NCBI GenBank assembly: GCA_030562195.1
Contig: JAUJPP010000003.1
Coordinates: forward strand, 47,622,602-47,686,601
Direction of reading: 5' to 3'
DNA length: 64,000 nucleotides
DNA from: Nipponacmea schrenckii
Taxonomy: Eukaryota > Mollusca > Gastropoda > Lottiidae
The number at the start of each line of letters is the position of its first letter. Position 1 is the first letter of the stretch. The notes beneath the pieces are model-generated. The model was not told the DNA's origin. It saw nothing but the letters and a program-made list of their open reading frames with translations, and searched no databases. The translations under genes and the position numbers were made by a program. Of this stretch, positions 52,122-63,500 are shown piece by piece.

Positions 52122-53553
52122 TATGGAGGTCAATTATGGTCAGAATAAAATTCAGTGAAGAAATCACTAATACCGTAATGCAAAAAACATTGTACCTTTA
52201 ATGTAAATGTCTTTTGTACTAATACCTAAAATACATAATGCATTTAACATAATGCAAACGACATTTTACCTTTAATGCAAATGTTGTGTGTACTAATACC
52301 TAAATTACATTGTGCATCAAACCTTTAATGCATAAGTAAAGTGTCAAAATACTAATACAATCAACAAAATACCACTAGTGATTTCACGCATTACATATCA
52401 CACATAACTACTTCAACACAGTACCAGTTACATTGCATCTTTGTATTATCTCGACTGCATTAACTTCCACTATATGCAAATGAGCTTATGGGCGGAGCAT
52501 AAACCAGGCTTGATTTTTAGGGGTCGTTTTGGGCCTTTGTTACATTTAAACAGTCCTCAGAAATACTCAAGCTCTAAGAAAATCGCAAAATACCTTGAAA
52601 TATACCTCAAACATAAAATTTCACTTTTTTTCCGTGCTGTACGCGGCTGGTCTCCAGTCAGTCTGAAAATTGTGTGTCCTGTTGACAAAGTCTACAATTG
52701 AAAATGCGTTGTAGTCTATTTATATAGATGACCGCTATTGCACGACGGGAAGGATAACTCTTTTATTAACAAGACGAACCGTTTTCCAATATGGCGAGAC
52801 GTTCGTAATTTCTTAAGAAATTATGATTTTTCAAACACGGATAATTATGGATACACATGGATTTGAAGGCTCAAATTTCAAACGTAAGATCTGTAGACTA
52901 TTTCTAATTAGCTTATTAAAAGATTTCATGTGTTTGAGGCTGTCGGATGATTGTCCGAAACAAATAAAGCCTGGGCCCCTTTAACTAAATGCTCCCTATA
53001 ACGTCCATTTCGTCCTCAAACCAGCTCGTGTCCAAATATCTTCGACTGTGTCAAACAAATGTCAATTTGAATAGTTCTGAGGACTCTTTGAATGTAACAA
53101 AGGCCCAAAACGACCCCTAAAAATCAAGCCTGGGCCCCTTTAATATAAATAATTGACATTTTAAGCTCCGCCCATAAGCTCATTTGCATATAGTGGAAGT
53201 TAATGCAGTCGAGATGATACAAAGATGCAATGTAACTTGGACTTTGTTTAAGTACATGTAGTTATGTTAAGTGAGATATGTAATGCGTGAAATCACTAGT
53301 GGTATTTTGTTGATTGTATTACGTATTTTGACATTTTATTTATGCATTAAAGGTTTGATGCACAATGTAATTTAGGTATTAGTACACACAACATTTGCAT
53401 TAAAGGTAAAATGTCGTTTGCATTATGTTAAATACATGATGTATTTTAGGTATTAGTACAAAAGACATTTATATTAAAGGTAAAATGTTTTTTGCATTAC
53501 GGTATTAGTGATTTCTTCACTGAATTTTATTCTGACCATAATTGACCTCCATA
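52122..53553. mobile_element. Large foldback element, arms of about 380 bp, loop of about 665 bp
   Basis: The left arm (52122-52499) starts TATGGAGGTCAATTATGGTC and ends GCTTATGGGCGGAGC. The right arm (53164-53553) is its reverse complement with modest divergence, starting GCTCCGCCCATAAGC and ending GACCATAATTGACCTCCATA. The arms contain short internal repeats of TACCTTTAATGCAAATG type. The loop (52500-53163) holds one copy of the 480-bp TTAA-type element plus an inverted end of a second. No protein frame is credible. Confidence 0.85.
52505..53141. mobile_element. Nested TTAA-type miniature elements in the foldback loop
   Basis: The segment 52505-52984 aligns with the element at 19290-19769 (shared GGCTTGATTTTTAG, TTTGGGCCTTTGTTACATTT and TGTCGGATGATTGTCCGAAA) and ends in GGGCCCCTTTAA. 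From about 53065 to 53141 the left end of the same family appears in reverse, again ending GGGCCCCTTTAA. The outer left terminus at 52505 is truncated. Confidence 0.7.
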
Positions 53554-53766
53554 CACCCACGTTCTCTGAACCGGTTTGATTTGCATTAAAGGTAAAATGT
53601 CGTTTGCATTATGTTAAATACATGATGTATTTTAGGTATTAGTACAAAAGACATTTATATTAAAGGTAAAATGTTTTTTGCATTACGGTATTAGTGATTT
53701 CTTCACTGAATTTTATTCTGACCATAATTGACCTCCATACACCCACGTTCTCTGAACCGGTTTGAA
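53394..53766. repeat. Near-perfect 186-bp tandem duplication
   Basis: The segment from TTTGCATTAAAGGTAAAATG at 53394 to GTTCTCTGAACCGGTTTGAT is repeated from 53580 with essentially no changes. It spans the outer part of the right foldback arm plus about 26 bp of flank (CACCCACGTTCTCTGAACCG), so it arose after the element inserted and is recent. Confidence 0.9.
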
Positions 53767-55440
53767 TGTCTCGACTGGACCTTGGAATGTAAGCTTTCAT
53801 ATAAAACAAGTAACTTTATTCAGTATAGAAGATTTATAATTGCGGTGTGTTCTATCGAACACACTGCTTTGTTTTCGTAATTTTTAGAAATTATGATTTT
53901 GTAACGAGTAGTCTTCAGCAACTATAATAGTTACAACAACATTTTCAATGCCCTAGATATTCATTTTTGGTCTATTACTGGATGAATATAAATTGGAACG
54001 TTTTTGCTGAACCGGAAGTGCAAAATTAAAAATTGGTCATTGAAGGCGCGTTTTTGCTTCAATTTTGCTCGGGTTTTCAATTTTAAAATCTTGCTCGAAT
54101 ATCTAATATGATAGCATTAAAAAAAAATTCGAATTTTGAAAATTCATAGCACACATTTTTGACCCGAATTTTGCCAATTTTGGCCAAATTTTCTATTTTC
54201 TCGTGTATTTGTGCGATTGATTTGAAATTTATTGTGCTAAAACAGACCACAAAAGAAAACAATTTTGCCCAAACGAAAAGTTTGCATCACTTCCGGTTTC
54301 CACAAAATAAAGGTACAAACTTCCGGTTAGCCCACTCATTAAGTATTGTCTGAATGTCACCAAAACTTATATTGATCGGTTTCTATCGATATGACTTAAA
54401 GAATGAAGGACACTTTTAGGGTAGGAATTGTTGATAGTTTGGCCGCAAAATTGATATGACCCACTTTTGTAAAAATCTAAATGGGGCCTTAGGGTTAAAT
54501 CTGAGTTGTGTAATATTTGTATTTCTGGTAACTACAGTCGATTGCGCAAAAAAGTATGGGAAGGAATTTTTGAATTTCGATTTTGCTTTTTTGCAATTTC
54601 CGGTTGAATTTTTTCAGTAATTGTAAAAAGTTGCAAGGCTCATACCTTGTGACCTTGACCTTTGAAGACATCGAGGCCTGAATACAAGATATACCTCTTG
54701 ATCAAATCTATCCAATGGTATGTTCATTTTTGTTCACCTAAGTTTACTTCAGGTTTTAAAGCTCTCCGAAACTAGTCATAATTCACGTTTTGTTATTAAT
54801 ATCAACCGTTTGATAAGGGAGGTAATTTGATCTTTGTGAAATACATAATAATTAAAAAAAATTGTTAATCTATTTAATCAAGCCAACTGAAAATTATTCT
54901 AATAATTTAAGAATATTGTTAACAAAATACTGCTTATAAAGGTTAGATTCAATAAATGTATTTCATATTTATTTTAAAAGATCTTTTTATTTTTACCACT
55001 CATAACTTTTACAAAAAACTTTGATATTGAATTAAGTCTGTTGGGAGGACTATACTGAATATGATCAATCTACTGCGTCTATATTCTACATAGATTGGAG
55101 AGCAGTGGGTTAACTCTCCTCTAGCTATAGGAAAAGGTAGGGTGTTCAAAGGTAAATCAAATGTTTGAGGCACATTGAAAAACAACGTCCGGAATAATAT
55201 TACTGATAATATGTTCAGTCAAAATATGCGGATTGGAGATAAAGTACGTCTCGGTGATATGACTTTGGACCTTTTTTATCCAAAGGTATAGAAAGTCAAA
55301 GTTAATGCCATAATTTGATCTCCCACATATTACATTTTTAATAATATTACAAGAATATTGTAAATATTAACAAAATACTATTTTTAAAGGTTATTCAATC
55401 CGATGCTTATCACCGTTTTTTCGACCATTTGAAAATTGTG
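53767..55440. repeat. Diverged repeat region with CCGGAAGT and AGGTCA-type motifs
   Basis: ACCGGAAGTGC near 54010, ACTTCCGGTTT near 54291, ACTTCCGGTTAG near 54320 and TGACCTTGACCTTTGA near 54652 recall the repeats at 4.7-9.3 kb. Two loosely similar blocks (AAGAATATTGTTAACAAAAT near 54911 and a TTGTAAATATTAACAAAATA block near 55358) suggest an old tandem duplication. No gene was recognised. Confidence 0.45.
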
Positions 55441-56129
55441 ATTTTTGAACAGCTCTGTCAAAAATGACAGAAATAGCCCTTTTTCATGAAATGAACTTGA
55501 TTTTCTCTTTCCAATGATGTATAACAATAGCTATTTTGATCATCATTGCGACTTTGTATTTATTTAGTTCACATTTACATACCGAATGTTATTTTGTTTT
55601 TCATTCTGGATTCAAAATGCAACCTCTCACCAATGTAAATATTCGCATGCACACTGCTCAGTACCGTTCCTACGGTTCTAGTTTCATTTGTATTTTGTAG
55701 AAATCGTATGCACCAGTGTATGTATTATTCAATGTTATCAACTGTCAGATATATAAACTTCATCTCCAGACAGATTCTATTCTTTTACACCCAAATCCAG
55801 CATACGCGTTAGACATCACGAACGACACCCCTCCATATAATGCAGGAAACGACATTATAATAACGAATTTTGTATACGATTGACAAACACAAATATGTTT
55901 TCAATAAAATAAAGTTTTTAGATGCCAAAAGGGGTATAACTATGAAATTCCAGAAATTGACATAGCTACAGACTACAGTTATCCTATACAAATATAATAC
56001 TATCGACTCGAAATACTAACTTTTAAATTTCTAATCGTTTTGTGATCACACGCTCGTGCGTAGAATGGACGTATAATGTCGCAACTATTGCAATGCGCCT
56101 GTCCGTAAACTTGGATATATTATACAATT

Positions 56130-57041
56130 TAAGCCCCATTTACACTACAAAATTTATCAGTTCTAGGAACGATTTCAATTCTGGCCCACCTCGAAGAGGT
56201 GATCTCGAAACGGTTCCCAGACAAAACTCGATAAATTGTTGTAGTGTAAACAACACTACAACACGCGAATGGATTACTGCGCGTGTGCATTGACCGACCT
56301 TCATCATTTCCAGCGGAATTTGATCATAGACATCTATGAATTTGATCAGGACTTAGTCCAGTAATACATTTTATGCTAATGATTGTATCGAATTTAGTCT
56401 CTTTCTCCCTTCCTTTGGGGGTTTTTGCATGCTCATTTTTGCCTAATTTTTGGTCTAGATTTGAAATTTGATGTCTGAAATTGCATTTTCTTTCAGAATT
56501 TCTGAGATAATGAGAAATTTAATTGGCGGAAGGTTATTTCTAAAAATAGTGGTTTTGTGTGCAGTGACAGTCAAGCGGATGTTGATAAAATGTAGTGGTT
56601 TACTTTCATTTTGTTTAGTTCAAAATTTTCATGGTCATGCTATATTGAAATTTTGTACAGAAACCAAGTATTGACCAGGCTTTCATGTGACATACAGGAA
56701 AGCTTTCAACGAGATTTCTGGAAAAAGTTATGGAAGGTTGAATTTCGTGATTTAACATTGAAACAGATGGCAAATGAATTGGCGGTCTGAGTCCTTAAGT
56801 ATCAAGAGCCATTTTTGTTTTCATCCGGGTTACATAGCCGTCTACACTTACCTCTTTCATGAAGAGTTCCATTAGAACGTATCTGAGAGCAGTCAGCCGA
56901 TTAAATTATAATATTTGTACTTTTCTCTCCTCGCTTGTTATGTTGTTTATGTAAACAGTGCGAATTTCTAATTTTATCGCGGCCTGGTCCGGACCGAGAA
57001 AACGGAACGCCTTATTGCGGCCAGGTGTAAACGGGGCTTTA
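56130..57041. mobile_element. TA-flanked inverted-repeat element, 912 bp
   Basis: The left terminus is TAAGCCCCATTTACACTACA and the right, reverse-complemented, is TAAAGCCCCGTTTACACCTG. TA at each edge fits a Tc1/mariner-type target. Compared with the copy at 57751-58152, it carries about 510 bp of extra sequence between roughly 56330 and 56845, which includes a 68-codon frame of no known family. Confidence 0.75.
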
Positions 57042-57750
57042 GATTTGATTTTGTGTAACGTCATTTGGCATTAGATTGGCACAACAAGAATATTGAAGCA
57101 ATTGTAATTAGACAATATTGTTCATGCAGACATGTGCAGTTTATTATCTACACGCTGACAATTTCACGTAGATATCATGTCTAACGCTGCGGTTAGTAAC
57201 TTTTGATACGGGAACAAAACAAAACAAATGTCGATAATGCCATGATTCATCACAGGACACTAGTTAATTAAATTTCACACTATCTTATTTTATAATCTTG
57301 CACGTTACTAGCTGTAAAATCAATTTTGTATGCCAAAGCCTGTATAGTTTATAGCCATGTAATCAGCACCTTTAACAAGCGCACAGCTCGTAGAGAAATA
57401 TCTGCTTTCCAACTAAACATGATTGAAATATAAATAACGAAGCAAAAAGTCACAAAGAGCACTAAACTTGACAAACTCGTTAAATGTTTTGATAACATGT
57501 AATTAGTTTATAACGCCGAATATCTACTTAAATCCCGATTATATTAAACAATGTTCACTATTTGTTTACAGATATTCAGGTAGGTATACAACCACCACAT
57601 TTCACTGATATATGATATAATTTATGCAATTCTGGGACTGAAATCCTCATGACAAAACGAAATACAATTGAAGAAAAAGGCATTAAATGTAGAGGCAGTA
57701 ATTCATGTTTAGGAGAGATCATCCGAAACTATCGCATCGTTCATATGTCA

Positions 57751-58152
57751 TAAATCCCGTTTACACTACAAAATTTATTCGTTCTCAGTAATGTAAACGG
57801 TCGAGCGTTCCCAGGCCGGTTCAAATGCTGGTCTGGGAATGGTTTCTCCGACTGGACTCGATAAGCTGTTGTAGTGTAAGCGCGAAGCATGCCGAGAAAG
57901 GATTACTGCGCGTGCGCATTTACCCACCTTCACCTTTTTAATGGAATTTGATTATGAACCGAATCCTCTTTCACGGAGAGTTCCATTAAAACGAATCTGA
58001 GAACAGTTAACCGTGTACATTATTATAATGGAACCGTTCTCAGCACGCTCGTTATATTGTTGGTGTAAACGGGTAAATTTGTGATTTCATCGCGACCTGG
58101 TCCGAACCGAGAACGGAACGCTTTATAACGGCCTGGTGAAAACGGGACTATA
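57751..58152. mobile_element. TA-flanked inverted-repeat element, 402 bp
   Basis: Starts TAAATCCCGTTTACACTACA and ends with the inverse of TATAGTCCCGTTTTCACCAG. It shares GATAAGCTGTTGTAGTGTAA, GAGAGTTCCATTA-AACG and GGAACGC-TTAT blocks with the element at 56130-57041 and looks like the shorter form of that family. It ends 239 bp before the small secreted-peptide gene. Confidence 0.75.
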
Positions 58153-58363
58153 GAAATGACAGATACGAACCTACTTGGAGTCCATTAAATAATACCACAA
58201 GACTTAATTAGTCGAATGATGCAAAAGTTCGTGTTATTTTCCGGTTTAGAAAAGAAGTTCCGCGAAGTCACGCCTTTCTTAGACGAGGCCCGAAAGGTTT
58301 CAGCCCCTTCAGATAAATTTAGAAATTTTATTTTTAATCGATTCTCATTCAATAAGTAATTAT

Positions 58364-58390
58364 ACTGCTTTTATTTTTATTTAATGCAGA
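58364..58390 (+). promoter_or_regulatory. Splice acceptor directly before the secreted-peptide ATG
   Basis: A pyrimidine-rich run, CTGCTTTTATTTTTATTTAA, then TGCAG|A, ends one base before the ATG. The coding exon therefore probably has a separate 5' UTR exon upstream, which was not located. Confidence 0.55.
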
Positions 58391-58567
58391 ATGAAGGCTG
58401 CTATTTTATTGACGTTGGTTGTATTGTTATTGGTTGTACCAGACCAGGAAGTATGTGGATGGAGAAGATTTTGGAGGAGACTAGCAGAAAGGGACCCACC
58501 ATCTCGTCCGGGTCGTGACATTGATGATGTTGTACCATTAACTGTAGAGTTAGATGCTGATGGATAG
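58391..58567 (+). CDS. Small secreted cationic peptide precursor, 58 residues
   Basis: A complete small frame: ATG at 58391 (A at -3), TAG at 58565-58567, a strong splice acceptor just upstream and AATAAA at 58719. Residues 1-16 form a signal peptide (Lys2 then AAILLTLVVLLLVV). Cleavage after V-C-G (23) is plausible and would free a peptide starting WRRFWRRLAER. On a helical wheel, W24, F27, W28, L31 and A32 form one face and R25, R26, R29, R30, E33 and R34 the other. PPSRP follows, then R39-P-G-R42: an R-x-x-R convertase site that would leave Gly41 for C-terminal amidation of Pro40. Residues 43-58 are acidic (six Asp/Glu, no basic residue), as in precursors that mask a cationic peptide. I infer an antimicrobial or signalling peptide but recognise no family. 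There is only one Cys (22), so no disulfide fold. Confidence 0.7.
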   Translation: MKAAILLTLVVLLLVVPDQEVCGWRRFWRRLAERDPPSRPGRDIDDVVPLTVELDADG

Positions 58568-58718
58568 GAGTTTTCGCCACTACTAGATACTGAGGATTAT
58601 TTCGAAATTAAAATAACCTTAGAACATTTATACAAACAAGCACTTTCTTCTTGTAGTGTTTCTGGGTAGCTCAGTGCTGAAAACAATGGTTACATTCTAC
58701 AATCTTTTCGCAAGAAGC

Positions 58719-58724
58719 AATAAA
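58719..58724 (+). terminator. Polyadenylation signal of the secreted-peptide gene
   Basis: AATAAA 151 bp past the stop codon, followed by T-rich GTTTTCTTTACC. A second AATAAA lies at 58821. Confidence 0.5.
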
Positions 58725-58826
58725 GTTTTCTTTACCTTCCGATAGCCTAATCAGGGAATCAGGCTTAAGCAATATTGAAATATGTATGAAAATCTTCTAT
58801 GTATACTGAATCAATACTAAAATAAA

Positions 58827-60290
58827 CCTGCATTAAGAAATACATATTGTGATCCTTTATACAACGGTTTCTGAGCAGGACCTATTGCTGGAAGCGATCC
58901 ATACCATACTTACTTTTCAGCATTATTTGCTTAAATAGTAACTATTATTAAAAGATTTGCTTATCAGCAAAGAAGTCTCTTCATTTTAATCGCTTAATCT
59001 GTGAGATGGCATTATTTTATCTCGTAAGTCTCTCAAGAGGCAGAAAATCACATCAAATTGATGAATACTTGTGACCTAGGCCAGTGCTGTTATAAGAGAG
59101 TATCTACCAGAACAAATAGAGAACCGAAAAGAATATTTAATTTGACCCAGACTACAGTCAATGCACTGATTATTCATACCCACTGTTTTGTGTCAATCTG
59201 ATTCAATTACAGATTAAATATCAAACTATATTCCCTATATTTCAATGCTATATCCATAAGGCTTTATCTGCGACTTCACTTTGTTGGCTAACCTATTTCA
59301 ACCAACTAATGGCACCAGACTTAAACATTCTATTTGAGTCGTTTTCTCTGAATAAACCTTGCTATTTTATCCGTTCGCTCACCATAATGATCACCAGTTG
59401 AAACTTGTAGCCATCCACTTCGTGAAGAGTCCCTCTTGAATATTACCATAACTCTTCATGTACATCATAGCTGACACGTAGTAAATCATTTTGTCATTTC
59501 TTGATGCTGGCTTTATTCTTTTCCCACCTTCGAAACACGTCGGTAGCTTGCATCTGTTTTATTAAATTCTTTGAATACGAATCTTTTAAATGAAAAAATA
59601 ATTGTATTCATGTAATCTGTTTGAATTCGTATTATTGAATGACACATTAATTACGCGGTTTATGATGGAGCTCATCCTATTAACTTCCCGATGTGACCTC
59701 ATTAAGAAGTATTTTCTCAGCTTAACACTAGAAATATCAGATTTTATATTGGCAACACGTGTTGTGTAGAATAATAATAAAATACACGCTCGAGTATAGA
59801 ATTCCTCCACTGAGCATGTCAGTTAACTTATTGTGTTTATACTCGTGTGTGATGAAAGACGTGATATTTAACTTCACCTGGAGGCTTAAGGCAGACGTGT
59901 AAGGGAAGCGCGGGAAATGAGTTGCAGACGGCTAGACCGTTAATAGGTGGTCACTTGAAGGTGTACTGTGTAGCATATATCCAAGAAAATAATTGTTATC
60001 TTTCCTCGATTTCATTCATTCGAGATTTACTATCAGCAATAGTTCATAGCGTGTCTCAGTTCGTCCGGGTTCGTGCCAATAGTCAATATATCGTCTGCTA
60101 TATAGTGTTAAAGTGTTCCAATCGTCCCGTGATTACATTCGTCAGTTACAATTTTATCATTCATATGTATTCAGTGAATCGAACAAAAGCCTGGGATTAG
60201 TTAACGGATGCGAGTGTTTGTTTTCATTTTACTCGGGACATATACCATGCCTGTCGACTGCTGAAAACATTATCGCGATATAAATAAGCG
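58827..60290. other. Intergenic and presumed 5' region of the third gamma-like gene
   Basis: No gene in the left part. From about 59,880 the composition becomes less AT-rich (GGGAAGCGCGGGAAATGAG), which could be promoter or 5' UTR of the downstream gene. The open frame 59922-60200 starts at TTG and is not supported. Confidence 0.35.
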
Positions 60291-60531
60291 ATGCCTTTCA
60301 ACATGGCGGCGGACGCTACTAAAGAACGAAAAATTTTATTTGGAGGTACCATTGCCACTGTAGTCGGATTTCTTTTCCAACTTGTAGCTATTTGCACTTC
60401 ATACTGGTTGTTAGTGGACGCGCCTTCTGGACAAGTGACCGGAAATAAAACAGGTCGGACATTGATTCGATCGTACAGTGGACTTTGGAGGATATGTAAA
60501 GTCTATAGAGAAGGAAAAGACGGTTCAGAAA
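60291..60531 (+). CDS. CACNG/TARP-like membrane protein, first coding exon
   Basis: First coding exon of a third claudin-fold calcium-channel gamma-like protein. A TAA lies in frame at 60285-60287. The first ATG (60291) has a weaker context than the in-frame ATG at 60303 (AACATGGCGG), so translation may begin at residue 5. The exon gives 80 codons plus one base and ends at GAAA|GTAAGT, phase 1 as in its two paralogues. Features: charged start KERK (11-14), TM1 at about 15-36, SYWLL (37-41), sequon N52-K-T, and signature YSGLWRIC (62-69). It resembles the TARP at 26-48 kb more than the minus-strand member, but TSYW replaces TDYW. No later exon was recognised in the remaining 3.5 kb, so the gene probably continues beyond the window. 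Its exact gamma subclass cannot be decided from one exon. Confidence 0.78.
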
Positions 60532-63500
60532 GTAAGTTATAATTATTTATAGTAACGTATACTAATCAGTACCATCTTGAAGACACATTTACTACACCAT
60601 ACCTAAAATATCCTAAACACCAAACAATTCAAGATGGGTAGATAGCATTACCAGATATCATATTATGGTAATATTGCTTACTAGTTTAGGGTATCTGAAG
60701 GTGAGGGTTGCCAAAATGATTCTCCAGTCCCTTATCCCTTGTTTTTACCAATTCAAAACAATTGAAGATGGCTCGCTGACATTGCACCGATCATGAAAAT
60801 TAATTTTGGGGAAATTACAGAAGAGTCGTTAACAGAATGAAAGTGATGATTGCTAAAAAGATCATTTTATTCTAAACAACATTCAAAACCGCTTCAAGTA
60901 ATTTTATACTCAATCTGTGACTTCTACATTGTATCAGTTGAGAGTCTAGACACTGAATTTATCTATCCATATTCTGGTATTTTTCCTCGAAATTATTTTA
61001 AATAAGAAAATTATAGACAAACGAATCGAACTTTAAGTGAAACGTTACCATAGACGAAAAAATGTACATTATTTTTTGTCAAGAACTCAACCAAAACAAC
61101 AAATTATTAACAACCTAGTCGTCTGGATTATTTGAAAACACTAGTTTGGTACTATATGGGATTCACTAGTAAGTTTTTCACAATGGGCACAAGGATTGGG
61201 AGACTCGTACTGAAGTGTAAATGTACCATGAAGAAACCAGATGACATATTCACAGCGATTCGAGAGCTGTTCATCAAATAAACTATATCATATTCTAGTA
61301 TATGATATCATGTACAAATTGTAGTGAATGTTGTTTAAAGTGGCAAGAGAACAATCTACAATATGATTTGATTTTGAATTCGTCTTCTTTGTAAATTACA
61401 AAAAATAAAATTGAATACACACTTCGTTCCCTTAAGTAGATGCATTTCATAAAATCTGGATTTAATCTGAATTAAGTGTGTCACAATTAATTATGGAGAT
61501 TGAATATTCAATATTTATATATATTCCGTTGACATTTGTGCAACGGCAAGTCACTACCGGGTATAATTGAAACAAACCTTACGAAAAAAATCTAACGATA
61601 TAAAAGCTAATGATATGTAGTTATAAAACTCAAAGTTTTATCACAAGAATTAAACCTAGAAAAAAAACTGTAATTAGTTTTAAGTCGAATAAGGTTTTCC
61701 ATTTGAAACACGGTACAGGAAGGTTACCTATTACTGAGGACAGCATCACTTTAAATAACTGAGTGATATAATCGATACCAGAACTAGAATAAAATCAACT
61801 GTTTATCTGTATAAATCTATAATGTATTTTGAATTATTTAAATGTCGACATATATTTTATATCTGCTGTTTCATATTTATCTATATGAAGCTATGGAGAT
61901 AACTCTGAGAAGAGATTAAAGATGGTTTTGAACTACGTTTGTGTGAATTATTTTTATACAAGAACAACACGAAGTTTCGAATGATATATATAAGTGTTAC
62001 GCTTAATCTGACTCGATTGTTTTCAAAAGCCAATTGGAGCTAGCCACCATATTCTCAAAAGTTTTTTTGCTAATGCGTGTCCTATATTTGGTACACTTAA
62101 TGGGAGCATGACGCTCTCGGTTTAATCTAGAGAATTATTTATATTCCACAGTCGACTACAGATAGTTGAAGAAAAAAATGAAGCACTAAGTATTTGTCGC
62201 TGCCATTCCCCATAGATTCATTTGATCAATCTTTTATCACATCACTTTCTTTTCTTTTGCCATTGATATTTGCAAATTAAACTATTATAGATATGACTAT
62301 TTATACTTTAATCTGAAATGACGAAGGCTGTGTATTCTTATTATTTATTTATGCATGTTTTATATTATATTTATTACCTTACTTCTAATTCATAATCCGG
62401 TACTACAACATAAATGATTAACATGATATTGGATAATACTTACTTTAGTCACAAACAGCCCGGAATATTAATTGTATATTTTTGACGCTGTTGTAATCGA
62501 GATGTTTCTGATTTATAAGAGAAGAGTAATTTGCATGGAATCTACATCCTCAATATCTGAAATTGTATGAGAGATACACTATGTGGCCAACTTTTGCATT
62601 GTCCAAAAATTCCCTATCATTATTCCACTCAAGACAACAACATATGTTGTGATTATCTGTATGCTTATCGAAATAACACTAAGGAGGTCAAACCTTGAAC
62701 GTTTCACCCTTGGTACATATGAAAATCTTGAAATAGATCTGTTATTACGATAAAGCATAAGATAATAAATTTGATAGCCTTTAATTCCATCACACTGTGA
62801 ATCAGTTCAATGACTATTTGGATGTAAACCTACTCAAATTTGTTTTCAGTACCAACCTTCCTATCAATGCTTCTCCTTCATGTACTTATGTTAGATTCGA
62901 TGACAGCAGGATCTGCTTATAGTTCAAGTAACATGAACCCCTGCCTCTTCGTTTATTTTTTATTTTCAAAACTCTAGTAAGTAACATATCTCTTCGAAAT
63001 TCCTTTATGTCAAATTGATTCATATATAGGCCTAATGTACGTTGTATGTTTTATTAAATTGTCATGCAAATATAGATTGATTCGTATTTGAGCACAGGGA
63101 TTTTATGAAAGTTACTTATGCATATTCAGTTTTGGCAGTGAATACAAGACATACTAGTCAATGTCGATTTAACATTTTGTGATATAGATATTATTAATTC
63201 CTCGAAGATTTTAAATGTGAACTTGAAGATGTCAAAACGCCTACCTGTTAGGCTGCCCATTATTAACTGTATTATTAACCTATTGTGTGAAGTACTCTAT
63301 ATGTTAATGGTGTGGAACCTTACTTCCATCCCATTAGTCCTGTACTTAATAACTTGTTATAGGTCGTGCTCTCATTAACCTTTAATAATATATATATAAT
63401 ATAGTACATGTATATTATCATTCTATATACCTATAGCTAGCTCTCAATATTAGACACAGTGCTTCTTAGACTACATTCTGAAAAAAAATTATCTTGTGGT

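Noticed and set aside
58660..58700. GGGTAGCTCAGTGCTG resembles a tRNA A-box region
   Set aside because: No matching T-loop or acceptor stem downstream; it lies in the 3' UTR of the small peptide gene.
62840..62980. Possible second exon of the third gamma-like gene after TTTTCAG near 62,849
   Set aside because: Translation in phase 1 gives no Cys-containing loop or TM2-like sequence, and no donor fits.
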